A stretch of DNA of 14,326 bases. It comes from an uncultured Clostridia bacterium (lineage in GTDB: Bacteria; Bacillota; Clostridia; Oscillospirales; Oscillospiraceae). Positions 7,213 through 13,139 of this stretch are shown here, in pieces (position 1 is the stretch's first letter; every line of letters starts with the position of its first letter). Made by a program: the position numbers and the translations under genes. The notes under the pieces are model-generated. The model was not told where the DNA came from. It did not search any database and saw only the letters and a list, made by a program, of their open reading frames with translations. The stretch covers positions 1 to 14,326 of the forward strand of contig CALJDB010000277.1 of the NCBI GenBank assembly GCA_938023775.1. Reading direction: 5' to 3'.

Positions 7213-8967
7213 ATGAAAAGACTGCTTTCTCTCCTCCTCGCGCTGACGCTGCTGCTCGCGGTCCCCGTCGCGGCGGCGGGCTCGCTCAGCGACGCGCAGA
7301 CGGCGATCAACGATGCCATCGGCGAGCTGGACATCACGGAGGAAACCACGCTTGAGGACCTGCTCGAAGCGGCGCGGAGCGCCGTGGACGGCAGCATCGA
7401 GGTGCTGGCGGATGAGGATTTTTACGTCATCAACCCGGCGACGGACCGTGCCGACGGCATCCTCTCCGTCCACATTTTCCTCTTCCGCGGCGACGATGAG
7501 CTGGACTTCAACGTCATCCGCGTCCTGCCCGCGACGAACCAGAGACCGCCCGCAACGGCAGAGGAGCAGGCGGCTGCGGACGCCGACTGGAGCGCCGCCT
7601 GCAAAGCGCTCGATGAGCTCAGCTTCACAAACGCGCTCACGAAGGACGAGATGTTCGCTGCGGCAAAGGCGGCGGCGACCGCGGGCAGCACCGTTACGCT
7701 CGCGGGCTTCGACAAGACGGACGCGACATTCGACGCCGCGGGCACCATCGCCATCGGAATTTACTTTGACTATGGCAACGGTCACCGTGAGCTCCAGCTG
7801 CGCCGCGAGCTTCCCCAGCTCCAGCGCAAGATGCCGGACCAGTACATCGCCCTGAACCGCGAGGAGTGGGAGACTATCCGCCTCACGAACGTCGAACGCT
7901 TCAAGGTCGGCTCTTACCCCGTCACGGCGACGCAGGCGCTCCAGTACGCCGCGGAGCAGCGCGCGGCGGAGAACGTCACGAACACCCAGCCGGCGCACAC
8001 GCGGCCGGACGGCTCCAGCTGCTTCACCGCCATCCCCAGCGCCCAGCCTTACACCACCGCGGGCGAGAATATGTACTCCTGCACCGTGGACGTCACCGCC
8101 GCCCGCGCAATGGACGGCTGGATGCACAGCGAGGGCCACCGCAAGAACCTCCAGAGCGCCAGCTTCCAGTATATGGGCGCCGGCATGTATGAAAAGCAGG
8201 CGATCCAGATGTTCACCGGCTACGGCGCGACCGTCACCGCGGTGGACACCAGCGCCCACACCTTCCATTTCGCGAACGAGGACGAGATGCAGGTGGAATA
8301 CCTGCTCGTGAAGGATTCCGCCGGGATCACGAGCTTCCTCCCGCTGGACACCCACTATATGACCGAGACTGAGACCGGCTATAAGCTGACCCTCCGCGGC
8401 GGCTATGCCGTGAACTTCACGCTCGACTCCGCGACCGAGCCGGTCCACTTCGAGGACGTCTCGGAGCGCGACTGGTTCTATGCGCCCGTGCTCTGGGCGG
8501 TCGAGAACGAGATCACCCTCGGCACGACCACCACGACCTTCTCGCCGAAGCGCACCTGCAGCCGCGCCCAGATCATCACCTTCCTCTGGCGCACCGCGGG
8601 CGAGCCGGAGGCAAGCAGCACGCTCAACTGGTTCGTCGATGTCAAGAGCGGCGACTATTTCCACAAGGCGGCGCTCTGGGCGCGCGAGGCGGGGCTCGTG
8701 GACTGGGGTCAGTTCTTCCCGGAGGACTACTGCACCCGCGGCTACGCGATGTATTACATCTGGGTCGCCTGCGGCTCTCCCGCCCCAAAGGCGAAGTCCG
8801 CCTTCACGGACGTGACGGACCATGTGTTTTACTCCGATGCCGTGGCGTGGGCGGTGGAAAACGGCGTGACCTCCGGCACGAGCGCCACGACCTTCGATCC
8901 CGACAAGACCTGCGACCGCTCGGAAATTGTAACGTTCCTCTACAGAGCAAGAGATTTCCTGAAATAA
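7213..8967 (+). CDS. secreted CAP-domain protein with three SLH domains
   Basis: Surface protein of 584 residues. It has a Sec signal peptide (1-22, ending VPVAAAG) and two diverged tandem repeats of about 78 residues (about 28-106 and 124-201), each a helical region then a beta-rich part ending in RVLP or RELPQL. A CAP (SCP/PR-1) domain follows (about 213-340), with H262 in HTRPDGS, E285 in GEN and H309 in GHRKN as cavity residues. Three SLH domains (about 413-463, 473-522, 530-584) would anchor it to secondary cell-wall polymer; the second is poorly conserved. The start is ATG at 7213 with AAAGGAG (7195-7201) 11 nt upstream; a TTG at 7192 would lack a ribosome site. No promoter is visible after the preceding terminator. 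The CAP role is not predictable. Confidence 0.9.
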   Translation: MKRLLSLLLALTLLLAVPVAAAGSLSDAQTAINDAIGELDITEETTLEDLLEAARSAVDGSIEVLADEDFYVINPATDRADGILSVHIFLFRGDDELDFNVIRVLPATNQRPPATAEEQAAADADWSAACKALDELSFTNALTKDEMFAAAKAAATAGSTVTLAGFDKTDATFDAAGTIAIGIYFDYGNGHRELQLRRELPQLQRKMPDQYIALNREEWETIRLTNVERFKVGSYPVTATQALQYAAEQRAAENVTNTQPAHTRPDGSSCFTAIPSAQPYTTAGENMYSCTVDVTAARAMDGWMHSEGHRKNLQSASFQYMGAGMYEKQAIQMFTGYGATVTAVDTSAHTFHFANEDEMQVEYLLVKDSAGITSFLPLDTHYMTETETGYKLTLRGGYAVNFTLDSATEPVHFEDVSERDWFYAPVLWAVENEITLGTTTTTFSPKRTCSRAQIITFLWRTAGEPEASSTLNWFVDVKSGDYFHKAALWAREAGLVDWGQFFPEDYCTRGYAMYYIWVACGSPAPKAKSAFTDVTDHVFYSDAVAWAVENGVTSGTSATTFDPDKTCDRSEIVTFLYRARDFLK

Positions 8968-8974
8968 CACGATC

Positions 8975-9009
8975 GAGAGACCGCCGCCGGCGGTCTCTCT
9001 TTCTCTCTT
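8975..9009 (+). terminator. intrinsic terminator after the CAP/SLH gene
   Basis: An 11-bp perfect stem (GAGAGACCGCC, 8975-8985 with 8989-8999) with a GCC loop is followed by a pyrimidine tract TTTCTCTCTT to 9009. It begins 7 nt after the stop. Its T tract runs into the next promoter's -35. Confidence 0.85.
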
Positions 9010-9036
9010 GCGTTTTCCCGCCGCGCCTACTATAAT
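9008..9036 (+). promoter_or_regulatory. sigma-A promoter of the CMD-cupin gene
   Basis: -35 TTGCGT (9008-9013) and a perfect -10 TATAAT (9031-9036) are 17 bp apart. Transcription should start near 9043, about 35 nt before the ATG. The -35 abuts the upstream terminator. Confidence 0.8.
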
Positions 9037-9077
9037 AACCGTATCTTAACAAAGCAAACCCAAAGGAGGAGACCGTT

Positions 9078-9821
9078 ATGGCAGTCAAACAAACCGCGGG
9101 GCGCGATGCGCTGGGGTCCTTTGCACCCAAATTCGCCCAGCTCAACGACGATGTGCTTTTCGGCGGGGTGTGGTCCCACGAGGGGCAGCTCCCGCTGAAG
9201 CTGCGCTCCATCGTCACCGTCACGGCGCTCATCAGCAAGGGCGTCACGGATTCCTCGCTCACTTACCACCTCCAGAGCGCGAAGCAGAACGGCGTCAGCG
9301 CGCAGGAGATGGCGGAGATACTGACCCACCTCGCGTTTTACGCCGGCTGGCCCAACGCATGGGCGGCGTTCCGGCAGGCAAAGGAGGTCTACGCCGACGA
9401 GCAGCCGGAGGTCCACGGCGGCTTCTTCGGGCTCGGCGCGCCGAACGACGCTTACGCGCAGTATTTCACCGGCAGGAGCTATCTGAAGCCCCTGACGGAC
9501 CCCGCCTGCGGCATTTTCGCCGCGAACGTCACCTTCGAGCCCGGCTGCCGCAACCACTGGCATATCCACAAAGCCGCCCGCGGCGGCGGACAGCTTTTGC
9601 TCTGCGTGGACGGCGCGGGCTGGTATCAGGAGGAGGGCAAGCGAGCCCAGCCACTCGCGCCCGGCAGAGTCGTGACCATCCCCGCCGGGGTAAAGCACTG
9701 GCACGGCGCCGCGGCGGACAGCTGGTTCAGCCACATTGCCATGGAGCTCCCCGGCGAGGGGGGCGCCACCGAGTGGTGCGAACCCGTCTGCGACGCGGAG
9801 TATGATGCGTTGGGGAAGTGA
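9078..9821 (+). CDS. carboxymuconolactone decarboxylase-cupin fusion protein
   Basis: Cytoplasmic protein of 247 residues with two domains. Residues about 30-110 form a carboxymuconolactone decarboxylase (CMD) fold, with H64 in LTYHLQSAKQNG. It lacks the CxxC pair of AhpD-type peroxidase-reductases, so it is nearer to the gamma-CMD type. Residues about 150-225 form a cupin_2 barrel with metal-binding histidines H160, H162 and H164 (NHWHIH) and H207/H209 (KHWH). CMD-cupin fusions recur in anaerobes, where the substrate is generally not known; a small-molecule isomerase, decarboxylase or detoxification role is inference. AAAGGAGGA (9062-9070) is 7 nt from the ATG. It has its own TATAAT promoter and is convergent with the NTPase gene. 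Confidence 0.88.
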   Translation: MAVKQTAGRDALGSFAPKFAQLNDDVLFGGVWSHEGQLPLKLRSIVTVTALISKGVTDSSLTYHLQSAKQNGVSAQEMAEILTHLAFYAGWPNAWAAFRQAKEVYADEQPEVHGGFFGLGAPNDAYAQYFTGRSYLKPLTDPACGIFAANVTFEPGCRNHWHIHKAARGGGQLLLCVDGAGWYQEEGKRAQPLAPGRVVTIPAGVKHWHGAAADSWFSHIAMELPGEGGATEWCEPVCDAEYDALGK

Positions 9822-9832
9822 ATGCTTTTTTC

Positions 9833-9857
9833 TCGCCCTTGGGGCGAAAAACGCCCC
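9833..9857. terminator. possible weak terminator between convergent genes
   Basis: The 38-bp gap holds two overlapping, mutually exclusive hairpins: TCGCCC/GGGCGA (9833-9838 with 9842-9847), and GGGGCG/CGCCCC (9841-9846 with 9852-9857) around an AAAAA loop. A T6 run at 9826-9831 precedes them on the plus strand. Neither is a textbook terminator in either direction. Confidence 0.3.
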
Positions 9858-9859
9858 CA

Positions 9860-10390
9860 TCATCCGATCTCCCCGCGCAGGAGCTCCACGATCCACGGCA
9901 AAAGCTCCTCCCGGTTCTCCGGGGTAACGACCACGAGCCTCGTCCCGGAATGGCTCCGGATGCGTTCGGCAAGCGGCGTGTGCGCCGCGCCGCGGAGGAC
10001 GCCGAAGATGGGCTTTTCGCAGTCCAAAAGCGCCTCGATGCGCGCAGTGAAGGCGTCGGCGTCGCGCTCCATGCGCCCGACCTCGTCCATCAAAATGAGC
10101 TGCGTCCCCTCCGCTCCGGCGAGCGCGGCGCAGCCGGCGCGGTTGAACGCCGCCGCATCCCCAACGCCGCCGCACCCGCGGATGCGGAGTCCGACGCGGT
10201 TTTCCGCCGAGCGCGGCGCGTCCGGCTCCGCAGCGGGCAGCAGGAAAACGCCGAACTCGCCCGTCTCCGCGTCCGGCTCCGACACGGTGAAAAACCCGCC
10301 GAGCGCGAGCGGCGAAAGCGCGGCGAGCACGCGGCGGATGAGCGTGGACTTGCCCACCTGAATATCCCCGGTCAGAAAAATATGCTCCAT
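9860..10390 (-). CDS. THEP1-type nucleoside-triphosphatase (NTPase_1)
   Basis: Small P-loop NTPase of 176 residues, the normal length for the THEP1/NTPase_1 family. The Walker A is GDIQVGKST (8-16) at the extreme N-terminus, and the Walker B with the family signature is LILMDEVGRME (98-108). These proteins hydrolyse nucleoside triphosphates slowly; their cellular role in bacteria is unclear. The start is ATG at 10390, since the P-loop follows at once and CGGAGG lies 9 nt upstream on the minus strand; an upstream in-frame extension to 10438 crosses the promoter. It is divergent from the CARF gene with overlapping promoters, which suggests but does not prove a link. Confidence 0.85.
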   Translation of the reverse strand: MEHIFLTGDIQVGKSTLIRRVLAALSPLALGGFFTVSEPDAETGEFGVFLLPAAEPDAPRSAENRVGLRIRGCGGVGDAAAFNRAGCAALAGAEGTQLILMDEVGRMERDADAFTARIEALLDCEKPIFGVLRGAAHTPLAERIRSHSGTRLVVVTPENREELLPWIVELLRGEIG

Positions 10391-10426
10391 CGCGCAAAAC
10401 CTCCGAAAAAATTCGTTTCTCCGCCG

Positions 10427-10455
10427 AGCATACCACATCTGGGCGCTTTACACAA
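10427..10455 (-). promoter_or_regulatory. promoter of the THEP1 NTPase gene
   Basis: On the minus strand, -35 TTGTGT (10450-10455) and -10 TATGCT (10427-10432) are 17 bp apart, with TGG before the -10. The -35 shares 3 bp with that of the divergent CARF-gene promoter. Moderate match to consensus. Confidence 0.5.
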
Positions 10456-10475
10456 GGCGCAGCTTCTGCTAAAAT
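10447..10475 (+). promoter_or_regulatory. promoter of the CARF nuclease-phosphatase operon
   Basis: -35 TTTACA (10447-10452, five of six consensus) and -10 TAAAAT (10470-10475) are 17 bp apart, with TGC giving an extended -10. An imperfect inverted repeat GCGCTT-TACAC-AAGGCGC (10443-10460) is centred on the -35 and could be an operator. Transcription should start near 10482. Confidence 0.75.
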
Positions 10476-10507
10476 AGCTGGATAGATATTATTCGGGAGG
10501 GAAAGCC

Positions 10508-11686
10508 ATGCAGACGCTCATCGAGCTCTATGACGAGCGGCCGATCGAAAATGTGCTCGCCATGGAGGTCTTCCGTCCGGCGGAGGTCGTGTTCCTCTGT
10601 CCGGCGGAGGCGGCGCAGGACCGCGCGATGCAGGAAAAGCTGCGCGAATACACGAAAAAGCAGGGGCTGGACACCCGGCTGACCTTTCTGGAGACGAGCC
10701 CTTACCGCGCCGACCGCGTGAAGCGCCAGCTCCGGCGCGTCGTGGAGACCCACCCGGACTGCGCGCTGGACATCACGGGCGGGACGGACGCCGCGCTCTT
10801 CGCCGGCGGCCTGCTCTGCGCCGAGGCGAGCATCCCGGTGTTCACCTTCAGCCGCAAGCGAAATCGCTTTTATAACATCTCCGGCGCGGACTTCGCCGAC
10901 GAGCTGCTCTGCACGGTCGAGCACAACGTGGAGGACGTTTTTCTCATGGCGGGCGGCGCGCTGCGCCCCGGACGGGTTGACAACGACCTCCTGCCGCACT
11001 ATCTGCCGAAGATCGACGCGCTTTTCGGCATCTATCTGCGCTACCGCCGCGAGTGGGCGAGACTCGTGACCTATATCCAGCGGCTTTCCCAGTGCCCGCC
11101 GGACGCCGAACCCCCGCTCCACGCGGAGGGACCGTGGGAGGTCAAGGGCGAGCAGGGCAAGCGCGTTGAAGCGCCGGAGCCGGCGCTTCGCGACCTTGCC
11201 CGCGCGGGCTTTCTCCGCCGGCTGCGCATCCGCCGCGGCGTGCACGTCGCCTTCGACTTCCGCGACGCCCAGATCCGCTGGTGGCTGCGCGACGTGGGCA
11301 GCGCGCTGGAGCTGCATGTCTATAAAGCCTGCCTCGACACCGGCATTTTCCACGACGTGCGTTCGAGCGTCGTCGTCGATTGGGCGGGCGAGGGCAGGCG
11401 CGACAGCGTGACGAACGAGCTCGACGCCGTCGCCGTCCGGGGCGTCACACCGCTTTTCGTGAGCTGCAAGACCTGCGCCGTCAGCACCGACGCGCTCAAC
11501 GAGCTCGCAATACTGCGCGACCGCTTCGGCGGCGCCGCGGCGCGCGCCGCGATCGTCACGGCGGAATACTGCCGCGCCGTCACCCGCCACCGCGCCGCCG
11601 CGCTGGACATCGACGTCATCGACATCGCCGACCTCCGCGCCGGCGCCGTGAGCGAGCGCCTCCGCGCGATTATGGACCGCGAATGA
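10508..11686 (+). CDS. CARF-domain nuclease-like protein (DUF1887 / Card1-like)
   Basis: Protein of 392 residues, matching Card1/Can2-type proteins in length and order. The N-terminal CARF-like Rossmann domain (1-135) starts MQTLIELYDERPIENVL and has the ligand-site motif DITGGTD (88-94). A helical/winged-helix linker follows (about 150-265). The C-terminal PD-(D/E)xK nuclease fold (about 270-392) carries NELDAV (303-308) and VSCKTC (318-323). D306 and K321 fit the D...xK core, but the usual ExK glutamate position reads S319-C320-K321. In type III CRISPR systems such proteins are activated by cyclic oligoadenylate to cut nucleic acid. No Cas gene or array is present here; DUF1887 homologues without CRISPR are known in Clostridia. 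GGGAGG lies 7 nt before the ATG. First gene of a bicistron with a phosphatase. Confidence 0.82.
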   Translation: MQTLIELYDERPIENVLAMEVFRPAEVVFLCPAEAAQDRAMQEKLREYTKKQGLDTRLTFLETSPYRADRVKRQLRRVVETHPDCALDITGGTDAALFAGGLLCAEASIPVFTFSRKRNRFYNISGADFADELLCTVEHNVEDVFLMAGGALRPGRVDNDLLPHYLPKIDALFGIYLRYRREWARLVTYIQRLSQCPPDAEPPLHAEGPWEVKGEQGKRVEAPEPALRDLARAGFLRRLRIRRGVHVAFDFRDAQIRWWLRDVGSALELHVYKACLDTGIFHDVRSSVVVDWAGEGRRDSVTNELDAVAVRGVTPLFVSCKTCAVSTDALNELAILRDRFGGAAARAAIVTAEYCRAVTRHRAAALDIDVIDIADLRAGAVSERLRAIMDRE

Positions 11687-11712
11687 GCGGCGAAAGGAGA
11701 CCCCCCACACAC

Positions 11713-12399
11713 ATGGCGACCTATGCAATGAGCGACATCCACGGCGACCGTGCGCGGTTTCACGCGCTGCTGGATTTCCTCGCGTTTTCTGCACAGGACC
11801 GGCTTTATATCCTCGGCGACGTGATCGACCGCGGTCCGGAGGGGATCGAGCTATTGCAGGACATCCGCCGCGCGGAGAACATGACGCTGCTGCTCGGCAA
11901 CCACGAATATATGTGCCTGCAATACTACGCGGCGGACGCCGACGAGACCGTCCGCCGCCGCTGGGACCGCAACCGCAACGCGCCGACCAAGGAAGGTCTT
12001 GCGCGGTGCAGTGAAGGCGAGCGCGCCGCGCTCTTCGACTATATCGCCGCGCTGCCGAGCCATCTGGAGGTGCGCGTCGGGCAGCGGGAGTTTTATCTTG
12101 TCCACGGCTTCCCCGGCGGCACGGTCCACGACGAGGTGTGGCAGCGCCCGCAGCCGGACACGCCGAGCCCGTTCCCCGGCAAAACGCTCCTGATCGGCCA
12201 CACGCCGGTCGTCTGTCTCGGCAGAAGCGACGAGGAGGCGGACGTCATCTGCGCCGAGCTCGCCGCCCGCGGCGAGCATCTGCGCATTTTCCATGGTCCC
12301 GGCTATCTGGACCTCGACTGTCTCTGCGGCTATGAGGAATACCCCGCCCGCGCGCTCGCCTGCCTGCGTCTGGACGATATGGCGGAGTTTTACGGCTGA
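11713..12399 (+). CDS. PPP-type metallophosphatase (PrpE/ApaH-like calcineurin fold)
   Basis: Soluble two-metal phosphoesterase of 228 residues. The full PPP signature is present: SDIHGD (D8, H10), GDVIDRGPEG (D36, D39, R40), GNHEYM (N63, H64), the later metal histidine in VHGFPGG, and IGHTP. Relatives include Ser/Thr protein phosphatases, diadenosine-tetraphosphate hydrolases (ApaH, PrpE) and other nucleotide phosphatases; sequence alone does not separate these. The start is taken as ATG at 11713, 13 nt after AAAGGAG (11693-11699). An in-frame ATG at 11683 overlapping the CARF stop as ATGA adds 10 residues but has no ribosome site. It sits 26 nt after the CARF gene with no promoter between and a terminator behind, so the two form an operon. 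Confidence 0.88.
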   Translation: MATYAMSDIHGDRARFHALLDFLAFSAQDRLYILGDVIDRGPEGIELLQDIRRAENMTLLLGNHEYMCLQYYAADADETVRRRWDRNRNAPTKEGLARCSEGERAALFDYIAALPSHLEVRVGQREFYLVHGFPGGTVHDEVWQRPQPDTPSPFPGKTLLIGHTPVVCLGRSDEEADVICAELAARGEHLRIFHGPGYLDLDCLCGYEEYPARALACLRLDDMAEFYG

Positions 12400-12413
12400 A
12401 AACGGAACGATCT

Positions 12414-12446
12414 CCGGGCACGCCCGCGCGGCGCGCCCGGTTTTTT
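12414..12446 (+). terminator. intrinsic terminator of the CARF-phosphatase operon
   Basis: A GC-rich hairpin (12414-12424 with 12430-12440, ten pairs and one A/C mismatch) is followed at once by TTTTTT (12441-12446). It lies 14 nt after the phosphatase stop and is the most canonical terminator in the window. Confidence 0.9.
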
Positions 12447-12458
12447 GCATTTTCCCGG

Positions 12459-12487
12459 TTCCAAATCGAAAGGAAACGTGTTAGAAT
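12459..12487 (+). promoter_or_regulatory. promoter of the pseudouridine synthase gene, possibly leaderless
   Basis: An extended -10, TGT-TAGAAT (TAGAAT 12482-12487), has a weak -35 TTCCAA (12459-12464) 17 bp upstream. The ATG of the gene is at 12495, 7 nt after the -10, so the transcript would begin at or within a nucleotide or two of the start codon. Confidence 0.55.
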
Positions 12488-12494
12488 ACGCCTT

Positions 12495-13139
12495 ATGGAT
12501 ATTGTGGATATTTTATACTCGGATAACGAAATCGCCGTCGCGGTCAAGCCCTGCGGCGTGCTTTCGACGGACAGCCCCGGCGGGATGCCGGAGCTGGTGC
12601 GGGAAGCCCTCGGCGGCGAGGCGCGGACCGTTCACCGGCTCGATCAGGTCGTCGGCGGGCTGATGCTGCTCGCGCGCAGCGCGGAGAGCGCCTCGGCGCT
12701 CGGAAAGCTTGTCATGGACGGCGGCTTTGAAAAGGAATACCTCGCCGTGGTGCGCGGTGCGCCGCCGGCGCGCGGAACGCTGCGCGACCTGCTCGCGCGC
12801 GACAAGGCGGAGCGGAAGACCTACGTCGCTGACGCGCCGGGTCCCGGCGTGCAGGAGGCGGTGCTGGACTATGCCGTGCTGGGCAGCGCGGCGGGGCTCA
12901 GTCTGCTGCGCATCCGGCTCCATACCGGGCGGACGCACCAAATCCGCGCTCAGTTCTCCGCCCGCGGCTGGCCCCTCGTCGGCGACCGCAAATACGGCGG
13001 GCCGGACGAGACGGGCGACATTGCGCTCTGGTCGGCGCGCCTCGGCTTCACCCACCCCGCAACGGGGCGGCGGATGGAGTTTACGCTCCCGCCGCCGGAC
13101 AAAAGCCCGTGGACGGAATTTGACCTTGGGAGGCTCTTT
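12495..13139 (+). CDS. RluA-family pseudouridine synthase, in frame with downstream RlmD
   Basis: Converts specific uridines in rRNA or tRNA to pseudouridine. The 215 residues to the junction form a complete RluA catalytic domain without an S4 domain: motif I KPCGVLST (18-25), motif II VHRLDQVVGGLMLLA with catalytic D50, and motif III RLHTGRTHQIRAQF. The domain ends naturally near FTLPPPDKSPWTEFD. No stop codon follows: the frame stays open without interruption into the methyltransferase and out of the window, so as read the two are one polypeptide of more than 610 residues. A TGA lies one frame over at 13121-13123, right at the expected end. No ribosome site precedes ATG 12495 at normal spacing; a leaderless start is inferred. 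The target uridine is unknown. Confidence 0.85.
13128..13133 (+). promoter_or_regulatory. internal ribosome binding site at the RluA/RlmD junction
   Basis: GGGAGG lies 6 nt before ATG 13140, in the open frame where it encodes part of Leu-Gly-Arg. Strength and spacing equal those of the genuine starts in this window, so the methyltransferase is probably also, or mainly, translated from here. Confidence 0.7.

Noticed and set aside
7180..8970. Minus-strand open frame (596 codons) opposite the CAP/SLH gene
   Set aside because: Translation is Val/Arg/Gly-rich without domains or a ribosome site; the plus-strand frame has signal peptide, CAP and SLH domains.
10469..11794. Minus-strand open frame (441 codons) opposite the CARF gene
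   Set aside because: Low-complexity shadow; the plus strand has promoter, ribosome site and DUF1887 motifs.
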